Shown here one piece after another: positions 26,400 through 34,373 of a stretch of DNA of 64,000 bases; position 1 is the first letter of the stretch; each line of letters starts with the position of its first letter. The notes under the pieces were generated by a model. The model did no database searches. It saw nothing but the letters and a program-made list of their open reading frames with translations, and was not told where the DNA came from. Origin of the DNA: an uncultured Bacilli bacterium (GTDB taxonomy: Bacteria; Bacillota_I; Bacilli_A; RF39; UBA660). The stretch is from NCBI GenBank assembly GCA_910580185.1, contig CAJTWC010000006.1, positions 35,001 to 99,000 of the forward strand, read 5' to 3'. A program made the position numbers and the translations under genes.

Positions 26400-26693
26400 T
26401 TATTTTGCTGGAATAATACGTGTTACTGTACCATCTACATTAATTATTCTTGTTTCTGCCGTTTTAGCCGGAATAACACGAACGTTTTTCTTTTTAACAT
26501 TTACTACGCTTGCCTTCGCATTATCTAATCCTTTAGAAGTAGTAATTTGAGCTGTTAGAATGCCTAAACCGCCCATTACAAGCATAAGAACAATTGATAA
26601 GCTAGCAGCTACTCTGTACCATGAGTCCTTAATTAATTCAGGATCAGCTAACCTTGGTCTTCCTACTTTTGCTTTTTCTTCCATTTTTGCCAT
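26400..26693 (-). CDS. Small bitopic membrane protein of unknown function
   Basis: 97 residues: a short cytoplasmic N-terminus with KVGRPRLADPE (an AT-hook-like GRPR), one helix (about 28-50), and an extracellular part with the near-repeated ends VRVIPAKTAE and VTRIIPAK. The protein is unusually alanine- and valine-rich for its surroundings. AAAGGAG lies 8 bases upstream of the ATG. It stands alone with its own terminator. No family was recognised. Confidence 0.72.
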   Translation of the reverse strand: MAKMEEKAKVGRPRLADPELIKDSWYRVAASLSIVLMLVMGGLGILTAQITTSKGLDNAKASVVNVKKKNVRVIPAKTAETRIINVDGTVTRIIPAK

Positions 26694-26827
26694 ACTATCA
26701 ACTCCTTTACTATAACCTATTATAATAATAACATAAATTAAATTATTTAAAACTTTTTTTAATTTTACTTTACATTATTCTTTACTATAAAAGTTATGAT
26801 TCCATAATAAGATTTTTATACAATTAA

Positions 26828-26861
26828 TAAAAGTAGAACTACAATTATGTAATTCTACTTT
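26828..26861 (-). terminator. Terminator of clpB
   Basis: Minus-strand stem AAAGTAGAA(t)TACA / TGTA(g)TTCTACTTT followed by TTATT; overlaps the clpB stop. Confidence 0.6.
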
Positions 26862-28960
26862 ACTATTACTAAACTATCATCTTTTATATCAACGGTTAAA
26901 TTATCACCAGTTATAATGCTTCCATCTATTAATTTTTTAGCTAATAACGTCTCTAAGTTTTTAGATAAAAATCTTTTAAGTGGTCTTGCCCCATAATTAT
27001 GATCGTATCCATTTTCAACAATCCATTCTTTAGCCTTTTCACTTAATGTTATGGATATTCTATTTCCAATTAATTTCTTATTTAAATCACTTACTAGTTT
27101 ATCTAATATTTCGTAAATAACTTCTTTAGATAATGAGTTAAATATTATTATTTCATCAACACGGTTTAAAAATTCTGGTCTAAAGTATGTTTTTAATTCA
27201 TTATTTATAACGTCTTCATCTAATTTACCATCAAGTACATATTCACTTCCAACGTTAGATGTCATAATTATAATGGTATTTTTAAAATCCACCGTACGTC
27301 CATGACCATCAGTTATTCTTCCGTCATCTAGTATTTGAAGAAGAATGTTTAAAACATCTTTATGAGCTTTTTCTATTTCATCAAATAAAACTATGCTATA
27401 AGGATTTCTTCTTACTGCCTCAGTTAATTGTCCACCTTCATCATAACCTACGTATCCTGGAGGAGCACCAATTAGTCTTGCAACAGAATGACTTTCCATG
27501 TATTCACTCATATCGATTCTAACCATGTGTTTTTCATCGTCAAAAAGCTCATAAGCAAGCGTTCTTGCGACCTCTGTTTTACCAACACCAGTAGGTCCTA
27601 AGAAGATAAATGATCCTATTGGTCTATTTTCATCTTTAATACCTGATCTTGATCTTATAATGGCATCACTAACAAGATTTAAAGCTTTATCTTGACCTTT
27701 TACTCTTAGTTTCATGTTTTCTTCTAGGTTAAGAACCTTTTCTTTTTCACCTTGTGCTAACTTAGTAATAGGAATATTAGTCCACCTTGCAATAACTTCC
27801 GCGATTGATTCATCAGTTACCCTATCTGATAATATCTTACTTTCGTTAGCTTGTTTTAAATTATCAAGTTTTTTTTCTAACTCTGGAATAGTACCATGTC
27901 TTAATACCGCAGCACTTTCCAAATCATAGTTATTTTCAGCCATTTCAAGTTTGAATCTAGCATCTTCTAACTCTTTTTTAGTTTTCTTAATATCAGATTG
28001 AATAGCTTTTTCTTTTTCCCAATCATTTCTAAGAGAGGTTTCTTCTTCCTTCATCTCTTTTATTTTGCTATCTAGTTCTTTTACTCTTTCTTTACTAATG
28101 TCATCTTTATCTTTCTTAATAGCTTCTCTTTCTATTTGAAGTTTCATGATTCTTCTTGTTAAACTATCTATGTTTTCAGGAACAGAATCCATTTGAACAC
28201 GTATTGTCGCACAAGCTTCATCAATTAAATCAATTGCTTTATCAGGTAAAAATCTATCAGTTATGTATCTGTTCGAAAGGGTGGCTGCTGCAACTAAGGC
28301 TGCATCCGATATAGATACACCGTGATGTACTTCGAATCTAGGTTTTAATCCTCTTAGGATTGTAATTGTATCAGACACCGTAGGTTCTTTTACCATAACT
28401 TTTTGGAATCTACGCTCTAAAGCACCATCGTCTTCAATATACTTACGATACTCATTTAACGTAGTTGCACCAATGCAGTGTATCTCTCCTCTTGCAAGCA
28501 TTGGCTTAAGCATGTTTCCGGCATCCATTGCACCTTCTAATTTACCAGCACCTACTATCATGTGAATTTCATCAATAAACATAATTATGTTACCTTCAGA
28601 CTTTTTAACTTCGTTTAAAACGTTTTTAAGCCTTTCTTCAAACTCACCACGATACTTAGCCCCAGCAATTAAAGAAGCCATATCAAGTTCCCAAATTGTT
28701 TTATCTTTTAAAGTACTTGGCACGTCACCTTTTACAATACGTTGTGCAAGTCCTTCTATAATAGCGGTCTTACCAACACCTGGTTCACCAATTAAAACTG
28801 GATTATTCTTGGTTTTACGAGATAATATTCTAGTAATACTTCTTATTTCTTCATCTCTTCCAATTACTGGATCTACCTTTCCATCTTTAACGTACTGAGT
28901 AATATCTCTACCATATTTTTCCAAAACATTCTCTTCTTGTTGTTCATTCATATTAAACAT
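26855..28960 (-). CDS. clpB: ClpB-type AAA+ disaggregase without N-domain
   Basis: 701 residues with two AAA+ rings: D1 Walker A GEPGVGKT and Walker B MFIDEIH; D2 Walker A GPTGVGKT and Walker B LFDEIEKAH. The ClpB-type coiled-coil M-domain lies between (about 285-400). The roughly 150-residue Clp_N substrate domain is missing: the protein starts at LEKYGRDITQYVKDGKVDPV. The start at 28960 follows GGGGAG, whereas a longer frame from 29026 would run through the promoter -10, so the short form is encoded rather than misannotated. ClpB rescues aggregated proteins with DnaK. Expression is under CIRCE (29030-29056). Confidence 0.92.
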   Translation of the reverse strand: MFNMNEQQEENVLEKYGRDITQYVKDGKVDPVIGRDEEIRSITRILSRKTKNNPVLIGEPGVGKTAIIEGLAQRIVKGDVPSTLKDKTIWELDMASLIAGAKYRGEFEERLKNVLNEVKKSEGNIIMFIDEIHMIVGAGKLEGAMDAGNMLKPMLARGEIHCIGATTLNEYRKYIEDDGALERRFQKVMVKEPTVSDTITILRGLKPRFEVHHGVSISDAALVAAATLSNRYITDRFLPDKAIDLIDEACATIRVQMDSVPENIDSLTRRIMKLQIEREAIKKDKDDISKERVKELDSKIKEMKEEETSLRNDWEKEKAIQSDIKKTKKELEDARFKLEMAENNYDLESAAVLRHGTIPELEKKLDNLKQANESKILSDRVTDESIAEVIARWTNIPITKLAQGEKEKVLNLEENMKLRVKGQDKALNLVSDAIIRSRSGIKDENRPIGSFIFLGPTGVGKTEVARTLAYELFDDEKHMVRIDMSEYMESHSVARLIGAPPGYVGYDEGGQLTEAVRRNPYSIVLFDEIEKAHKDVLNILLQILDDGRITDGHGRTVDFKNTIIIMTSNVGSEYVLDGKLDEDVINNELKTYFRPEFLNRVDEIIIFNSLSKEVIYEILDKLVSDLNKKLIGNRISITLSEKAKEWIVENGYDHNYGARPLKRFLSKNLETLLAKKLIDGSIITGDNLTVDIKDDSLVIVK

Positions 28961-29014
28961 AAATATCACTCCCCTTATAAATATATTATGCACCTTTTTT
29001 ATTGCACTATAATC

Positions 29015-29043
29015 AGTATAAAACAAAAATTAGCACTTGTCAA
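29015..29043 (-). promoter_or_regulatory. clpB sigma-A promoter inside the CIRCE region
   Basis: Minus-strand TTGACA (29038-29043) and TATACT (29015-29020), spacing 17. The -35 box overlaps the CIRCE spacer. Confidence 0.85.
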
Positions 29044-29056
29044 GTTAGAGTGCTAA
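29030..29056. promoter_or_regulatory. CIRCE operator (HrcA-binding)
   Basis: TTAGCACTT-N9-GAGTGCTAA matches the CIRCE inverted repeat with a single mismatch (last base of one arm). The clpB -35 is embedded in it, so HrcA would block RNA polymerase directly. Confidence 0.92.
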
Positions 29057-29100
29057 TTGTGTGTAAAAAGAACATATTAATAGGTACTTCCATTACAGTG

Positions 29101-29661
29101 TCATTTTATTTTACATAATACATTCATAACTTTATAATATGTCTCAAGTTCCTCATTATTTTGCGTTCTAGACACATTTTCAGGTTTAATAAAATCGTTT
29201 ATCTCACTTAATACTAAATCTATATTATCATCATTTACTCTATCATCTATAAGCTTTAAGCAAGTTTTATAATATCCTCTTACCATAAGGCCCGCTAATG
29301 CTTTGTAATATGATTTTTCTGGCAATTTAGATTTTAAGTACAATTCCATGGCTATATCATCTGTTACTTTTCTTGGATTAGACAATATTATTTTATTCGT
29401 TCGAAATACACCATGTGGAGCAGATAGACTTTCACAATCTACTATTTCTGCATCATCCGGAATAATAACATCATATAAAGTATCACCTCTAACTAACCAT
29501 CTAAGTATTTTATCTTGGGTAGAAAAGTTAAACCCTCCCATTTCTTTTTGATTATCTGCTTTAGGGTTCCAATTATTAGCAACGTTAACTTCGTTTAATT
29601 TATACTCTAACTTACTATTTGCACCACTAGTAGTACCAAACATTACCTTTAAATATTTCAT
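29101..29661 (-). CDS. Conserved protein of unknown function
   Basis: About 186 residues, soluble, starting MKYLKVMFGTTSGANSKLEY. The middle has DVIIPDDAEIVDCESLSAPHGVFRTNKIILSNPR and a helical C-terminus. No domain was recognised with confidence. ATG at 29661 has TTGGAGG at ideal spacing, so the upstream TTG is not needed. It lies upstream of clpB but is separated from it by the CIRCE promoter. Confidence 0.75.
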   Translation of the reverse strand: MKYLKVMFGTTSGANSKLEYKLNEVNVANNWNPKADNQKEMGGFNFSTQDKILRWLVRGDTLYDVIIPDDAEIVDCESLSAPHGVFRTNKIILSNPRKVTDDIAMELYLKSKLPEKSYYKALAGLMVRGYYKTCLKLIDDRVNDDNIDLVLSEINDFIKPENVSRTQNNEELETYYKVMNVLCKIK

Positions 29662-29811
29662 ATACAATCCTCCAATTTAATTTTAACAAAAGAAGTTTAC
29701 ATTAATAACTTTTTATCTAATTCTATGTAAATTCATATGTAAAAACAAATTACGACAAATGTCTTTTCTTTAATACATATAATAGCTACCCAATAGAAAG
29801 GAACAATACAC

Positions 29812-30594
29812 ATGAATTACTACAACGAAATCAAAAACGAACTAATAAACAACGAGGTATATAAAAAAGTAAAGGATTATTCTAAAAATAAAAGTGATTT
29901 AAAAACCTACTATAACGTTGGCAAATTGCTTAGTGAAGCTGGAAAACATTATGGTGAGGGAATCATAAAAAAATATTCTGATAAATTAACATTAGAGCTT
30001 GGAAAAGGATATACTGAAACAAGATTAAAATATATGAGGCAATTTTATGAAAAGCGTCCGACGCTGTCGGACTTTTTAACTTGGAGTCATTATGTAGAAC
30101 TACTTAAAATAAATGACATAAATGAAATTAATTATTATATAAAAATAATTGAAAAGTAAAATCTATCTGTAAGAGAATTAAGAAATAGAATAAAGAATAA
30201 TGAATATGAAAGGCTGGATAATAAAACCAAATTAAAATTAATAAAATACGATAATTCTAAAGAAAACATTAGTGATTTCATTAAAAATCCCATACTAATA
30301 AAAAATAGATTTAATAAAGAAGAAATATCAGAAAAAGCATTACAAGGACTAATATTAGAAAACCTAAAAGACTTTCTTTTAGAATTAGGTGAAGGTTTTA
30401 CCTACATTGCAAATGAATACAAAATAAAAATCGGTAACACTTATAATTACATAGATATGCTTTTATATAATATTAAAACTAGTGATCAAAACAAAACCAT
30501 AGGAATTATCATTTGTAAAAAAGGTAATAAATTTATTATGGAATATTGTTCTGATAAAAGGATTCTTTCTAGAGAATATGAATTAACAAAATAA
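29812..30594 (+). pseudogene. Decayed DUF1016/YhcG-type PDDEXK nuclease gene
   Basis: The first 115 codons match the DUF1016 N-terminal domain (YYNVGKLLSEAGKHYGEGIIKKYS, LSDFLTWSHYVELLKI in two segments). An in-frame TAA at 30157-30159 interrupts it where the family continues IEKYNLSVREL. Past the stop the same frame continues to 30594 with LENLKDFLLELGEGF, YIDMLLYN and IGIIICKK. The catalytic VIELK region between the last two is missing, so there is an internal deletion as well as a nonsense codon. Any function is lost. Confidence 0.85.
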
Positions 30595-30634
30595 AATACC
30601 AAAAAGAAATTATCTATATTCTAGTAATTTCTTC

Positions 30635-31660
30635 TTATTTATCTCTTTTTAACAAATAATTTGCAAATTCCATAAACAAATCTTTGTTTTGAACATCCAT
30701 AGTTTCAATTATACTAGTTCCATTATCAGTGTACTTTTTAACTAAGTTTTCAGCATTTTTTCTAGCACCTAATTTATCAAATAATTTAATTATAATATTA
30801 CTTTCTTCATCGGTAACATTTTGATTACCATAATACTTACTAATTACATCTAATTCTTCTTTGCTAGCATGATCTATAGCATACTTATAAATAATAGTTT
30901 GCTTACCTTCTTTTATATCATTAAGTGTTTTTCCCATATCACTAACACTTGAATATAGTCCTAATAAGTCATCTTTAATTTGGAAAGCAATACCTAAGTT
31001 AGTTCCCATTTCTATTAATTTTTCTTTGTTCTCTTCGCTTGCACCAGCTGATGCTGCGCCAATAAGAATCGGACCAATTATTGTATACCAGGCCGTTTTG
31101 TTAACGTATATATCATATATTATTTTTTCATCCATATTTCTATGATATTCTAAAGATTTTAAAGGAAGTTCAACATCAACTATTTCACCATTGACAGTGT
31201 TATGAAGAGTTTTAGAATATATCTTAACTATTTCATCTTTTAGTTCTTCACTAATATTCGAATTATTTATTATTCTATATGATATAAAAAATCCTAAATC
31301 ACCAATACAAATTCCTTTAGCAACACCGATATGACCTTTATATTTAGCATTTATTGTATCCATACCACGTCTTTTATCAGCCTCATCAATTATATCGTCA
31401 TGTATTAAAATTGCGGTTTGAAATATTTCTATTGCTGCTGATAAATCAACATATGAATCATCATCTTTACCAAATAACATTTGCCCTAACTTAACTAAGT
31501 ATCCACGTACTCTTTTCCCACCTTGAGATAATCTTTTTAGTTCTATTAAAGATTCTTTAATAAATTCATTATCCTCATATTTTTCTATTTCTTTATCTAA
31601 AATTTCATTTATTTTATTTTCGATTTTTTCTTTACTTAACATAAATATATCTTTATTCAT
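30635..31660 (-). CDS. Polyprenyl diphosphate synthase
   Basis: About 341 residues. The first Asp-rich motif is in ILIHDDIIDEADKRRG and the second is FQIKDDLLGLY, with GGKRVRG upstream as in trans-prenyltransferases. It builds isoprenoid chains from FPP and IPP; the chain length (GGPP, hepta- or octaprenyl) cannot be told from the motifs. The start at 31660 has TTTGGAG nearby; a longer frame from 31717 would overlap the promoter. Divergent from mgtC, with promoters sharing one palindrome. Confidence 0.88.
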   Translation of the reverse strand: MNKDIFMLSKEKIENKINEILDKEIEKYEDNEFIKESLIELKRLSQGGKRVRGYLVKLGQMLFGKDDDSYVDLSAAIEIFQTAILIHDDIIDEADKRRGMDTINAKYKGHIGVAKGICIGDLGFFISYRIINNSNISEELKDEIVKIYSKTLHNTVNGEIVDVELPLKSLEYHRNMDEKIIYDIYVNKTAWYTIIGPILIGAASAGASEENKEKLIEMGTNLGIAFQIKDDLLGLYSSVSDMGKTLNDIKEGKQTIIYKYAIDHASKEELDVISKYYGNQNVTDEESNIIIKLFDKLGARKNAENLVKKYTDNGTSIIETMDVQNKDLFMEFANYLLKRDK

Positions 31661-31685
31661 TTTAATATCTCCAAATCCTGTACAT

Positions 31686-31709
31686 AAATTATAACATATG
31701 TTATAATTT
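31686..31709. promoter_or_regulatory. Palindromic divergent promoter pair
   Basis: A perfect 24-base palindrome (arms AAATTATAACAT / ATGTTATAATTT) carries TATAAT on both strands (31702-31707 plus; 31688-31693 minus), each preceded by TGT. It gives one extended -10 to mgtC and one to the polyprenyl synthase, so the two promoters should compete. Confidence 0.65.
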
Positions 31710-31735
31710 GTTTCCACTGGTAAAGGAGTGATTTT

Positions 31736-32440
31736 ATGGATTTAACAACTTTTTTAATAAGGCTTACAATATGTTTTTTCTTAAGCATATTAATTGGACT
31801 TGAAAGGCAATTAAGACATAGAATGGTAGGACTTAGAACTAACGTACTGGTAAGTATTGGAGCATTTTTATTTGTTTATTTATCCTTTGGTATAAATGTA
31901 AGTGATAATTCAAGAATAGCAGCACAGGTAGTTTCCGGAATTGGTTTTTTAGGTGCCGGAGTAATATTAAGAGATGGTAACAAAATAAAAGGACTTAATA
32001 CAGCCGCTACTTTATGGTGTGTTGCTGCAATTGGAACCCTTTGTGCATCAGGGCTTCTCGTAGAGGCCAGTATAGGTACTATATTCGTTCTTTTATCTAA
32101 CATCGTTCTAAGACTAGGCTCACTATTTATAATGAATAAAATAAAAGCAAATGCTAAAGAAAAATATACTATCAGAATAAATTGTAAGAAAGATAAAGAA
32201 GAAAAAGTAAGAACTAATTTTGCTAAATTAATAGATAATAACGAATTAGTATTAAACAGTTTGGAAAGAAGTGAAATAACCGAAGAAGAAATTAAATTAA
32301 AAGCGGTAATAATAACTGGAAATCCTGGAAAAGTAGAATTTATAATCAACAAAATAAGTTCTAATCCTGGAGTTGTTAGTATTACATGGGAACATGAAAA
32401 AGTATCTAAAACAGATAATGAAGATAGCGATGAAGAATAG
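31736..32440 (+). CDS. MgtC/SapB-family membrane protein
   Basis: 234 residues. The N-terminal half has four or five transmembrane helices with the MgtC signatures IGLERQLRHRMVGLRT, GIGFLGAGVIL and GLNTAATLW. The C-terminal part (about 142-222) is a small ACT-like soluble domain. MgtC proteins affect magnesium and phosphate homeostasis and F-ATPase activity. AAAGGAG precedes the ATG. A terminator follows at 32440-32466. Confidence 0.9.
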   Translation: MDLTTFLIRLTICFFLSILIGLERQLRHRMVGLRTNVLVSIGAFLFVYLSFGINVSDNSRIAAQVVSGIGFLGAGVILRDGNKIKGLNTAATLWCVAAIGTLCASGLLVEASIGTIFVLLSNIVLRLGSLFIMNKIKANAKEKYTIRINCKKDKEEKVRTNFAKLIDNNELVLNSLERSEITEEEIKLKAVIITGNPGKVEFIINKISSNPGVVSITWEHEKVSKTDNEDSDEE

Positions 32441-32466
32441 AAACTCATAAAAGTTTCTTTTTTTCA
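32440..32466 (+). terminator. Terminator of mgtC-like gene
   Basis: Stem GAAACT / AGTTTC with a 6-base loop followed by T7. Confidence 0.7.
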
Positions 32467-32505
32467 TGCCATATGATATAATTTAAGTTAGTTAAGAGGT
32501 ATAAA

Positions 32506-33333
32506 ATGAAAAAAGAGAAGATGAAGTTTTATAAACTTGAGGAAAGTAAATCAATTATCACTTTTGGAAATTCAAACAAAAAGAGAAATTCTCATTTTAT
32601 AATAATTAAAAACTCAATAATCTTCTCTTTAATATTTGTAATAATGTTTTTTAGTTTTAGTATGTATGCTAATAATGAAATAAATAATATTTCCGCAACG
32701 ATATATAAAGGTAAAAAAGATACCAATGAAAAAATGAATGCTTCTTCTAATAATTTAGCAACAGTGAAAATTAACTATAATGAGAAATATGAAATTTTAA
32801 TAAATAAAGCTAATCAAATAAGTCAAGAAGTATTAGGTTTATATAAACAAGTAAACGTAGATAATAATATATATCCAAATATAAAAATTGAAGAGACAAC
32901 CTACAAGAACTATCTTAAACTAAAAAAAGCAGTTGAAAATAAAGGTTACTTTTTAAATATAAGAAGTGGATTTAGATCATTTAAAGACTCCGAAGATATA
33001 TATAAACAATATGAAATAAAATACGGGACAAGATATGCCGAGAAATATGTTGCAAAACCTGGTGTGTCAGAACATAATACAGGTATGGCATTCGATATAA
33101 TTATAACCTCGGATAAAAATACAGAGAATAATAACTATGAAAGTAATGAATATAAATATCTAGAAAACATCGCATATCTATATGGCTTTATAATAAGGTA
33201 TCCAAAAGATAAAGAAGAAATAACAGGATATTCTTATGAACCTTGGCATTTAAGATACGTTGGCAAAGATCTTGCTAAGTATTTAACAAAAAATAATTTA
33301 ACATTAGAAGAATATTATGAAAACAAAGAGTAA
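32506..33333 (+). CDS. VanY-like D-alanyl-D-alanine carboxypeptidase
   Basis: 275 residues with an uncleaved N-terminal anchor (about 28-52). The LAS/VanY metallopeptidase core has zinc ligands in SEHNTGMAFDI (His, Asp) and EPWHLRYVG (His), plus SGFRSF. It trims the terminal D-Ala from cell-wall peptides outside the membrane. A TATAAT lies near 32475 upstream. It ends at a bidirectional terminator. Confidence 0.9.
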   Translation: MKKEKMKFYKLEESKSIITFGNSNKKRNSHFIIIKNSIIFSLIFVIMFFSFSMYANNEINNISATIYKGKKDTNEKMNASSNNLATVKINYNEKYEILINKANQISQEVLGLYKQVNVDNNIYPNIKIEETTYKNYLKLKKAVENKGYFLNIRSGFRSFKDSEDIYKQYEIKYGTRYAEKYVAKPGVSEHNTGMAFDIIITSDKNTENNNYESNEYKYLENIAYLYGFIIRYPKDKEEITGYSYEPWHLRYVGKDLAKYLTKNNLTLEEYYENKE

Positions 33334-33350
33334 AATCTACCCTTTGTTTT
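33321..33350. terminator. Bidirectional terminator between vanY-like and ferritin-like genes
   Basis: Stem AAACAAAG(a)GTA / TAC(c)CTTTGTTT followed by T-rich sequence. Confidence 0.6.
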
Positions 33351-33853
33351 TATTTTAATCCATCATAAAGTTTTTTAAATATTTCTAAATGCCTTTTTTC
33401 ATCAAGAATTATTCTATCTAACATAGTTCTTATATATTTATCCTTAATTACCTTTTTATGATTTTGATACGTCATAATGGCATTACTTTCTGCGGACATA
33501 TCAAACTCAAGCATTTCCTTTAATCTTGAAGAATAATCAATATTACTAGCAGACCACATTACACAATCTCCACGTGATGCTTCACAAGTTTTATATATTG
33601 GCTCTTTTCCCAAAAGTTTTATTGTTTTACCCAACATTTCCAGGTGTTTCATCTCAACAATAGAAATATCTTCAATTATTTTAGAAAACTCTTTATTACT
33701 ATCAAACATATTAAAATGCTGATATGAATATAAAAGTACAGCAGTCGTCTCACTTACCCTTCCAGCATAATCCTCACTTAATAAATCTGCATAATATGGA
33801 TTTTTTTCTTCTACCTTAACTTCTGGATAAGGTATATCTAGTTTAACTTTCAT
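33350..33853 (-). CDS. Ferritin-like/manganese-catalase-type four-helix protein
   Basis: 167 residues. The metal-ligand pattern fits a rubrerythrin or Mn-catalase-like bundle: SETTAVLLYSYQH, IVEMKHLEML (ExxH), MSAESNAIMTYQ and ILDEKRHLEIF (ExxH). The N-terminal YPEVKVEEKNPYYADLL is common in clostridial relatives. It probably has a role in oxidative stress or metal handling in the cytoplasm. GGTG is the only SD. It is the last gene before the tRNA-Trp integration region. Confidence 0.82.
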   Translation of the reverse strand: MKVKLDIPYPEVKVEEKNPYYADLLSEDYAGRVSETTAVLLYSYQHFNMFDSNKEFSKIIEDISIVEMKHLEMLGKTIKLLGKEPIYKTCEASRGDCVMWSASNIDYSSRLKEMLEFDMSAESNAIMTYQNHKKVIKDKYIRTMLDRIILDEKRHLEIFKKLYDGLK

Positions 33854-34016
33854 TTTATCACCAGTTAATTATATTCATATTACCTAACACTTTTAACATA
33901 TATTTAACTGTTAATGATTTTAAAATTACATATTCTAAAACACAAAAAATTCTAATATATTACAATAATTATTGTAATAATTATATTTTTTGTGTTATAA
34001 TTTACTTGTTCCATTT

Positions 34017-34053
34017 AGGGGATTAGTTAAATGGTATAATAATGGTCTCCAAA
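34017..34053 (+). other. Host 5' half of tRNA-Trp, left attachment site (attL)
   Basis: Bases AGGGGATTAG to the anticodon-loop core CTCCAAA (34047-34053) are identical to the 5' half of the complete tRNA-Trp 102 bases downstream. After the core the sequence departs (TTACTTGGTCG). The likely native tRNA promoter (GTGTTATAAT, about 33992-34001) lies just upstream. This is the left junction of the insertion. Confidence 0.85.
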
Positions 34054-34118
34054 TTACTTGGTCGCCTAGGTATTATGAATTTCTAATTTCTTTATTTTAT
34101 AAGGTATTAATCTCATAC

Positions 34119-34192
34119 AGGGGATTAGTTAAATGGTATAATAATGGTCTCCAAAACCACTGTTGGGAGTTCGATTCTCTCATCCCCTGCCA
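34119..34192 (+). tRNA. tRNA-Trp (CCA anticodon), rebuilt by the element
   Basis: 74 nt with encoded CCA. Acceptor AGGGGAT / ATCCCCT, anticodon loop CTCCAAA (anticodon CCA), T-arm GGGAG-TTCGATT-CTCTC, discriminator G. The 5' half is supplied by a 102-base segment that duplicates the host half. The 3' half (34156-34192) follows the core at 34149-34155. A terminator with arms AAGCAGCA / TGCTGCTT follows at about 34204-34228. Confidence 0.93.
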
Positions 34193-34203
34193 TTTAGAAT
34201 TTT

Positions 34204-34228
34204 AAGCAGCAGTGGTGCTGCTTTTTAT
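34204..34228 (+). terminator. Terminator after tRNA-Trp
   Basis: Stem AAGCAGCA / TGCTGCTT with loop GTGG followed by Ts. An identical copy follows the tRNA 3' half at 41040-41070. The native host terminator at 47424-47445 is different. Confidence 0.7.
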
Positions 34229-34317
34229 ATTGTTTTTGCAGTGGATGACTTTTAACTAGACCACTGGTCACCTTCGGTAGTCCTATCGCCTAGTTAAAAG
34301 CATTTTCTATATTGTTT
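34226..34317. repeat. 82-bp insertion flanked by 10-bp direct repeats
   Basis: Compared with the second recombinase leader (about 41062-41090), this leader has 82 extra bases bounded by TATATTGTTT (34226-34235 and 34308-34317). The insert contains 11-base inverted repeats CTTTTAACTAG (34249-34259) and CTAGTTAAAAG (34290-34300) around a GC-rich structured loop. It looks like a small mobile element with a target duplication. Confidence 0.6.
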
Positions 34318-34373
34318 CTTTTGACGGTTGCTTTGGTCGTATAAATTACAAATATACTTAGAAGGAGATTTAT

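Noticed and set aside
28961..29026. Extended N-terminus of ClpB starting at 29026
   Set aside because: It would run across the -10 of the CIRCE-controlled promoter and has no SD. The ATG at 28960 has GGGGAG.
34017..34053. A second complete tRNA-Trp gene
   Set aside because: Only the 5' half is present; after the core the sequence does not form an anticodon 3' arm or T-arm.
34249..34300. Resemblance of the 82-bp insert to an integron attC site (TTTTAAC...GTTAAAA arms)
   Set aside because: The arms are short, the GTTRRRY consensus is not met, and there is no integron integrase; the recombinase is of the phage type. A miniature element with target duplication fits better.
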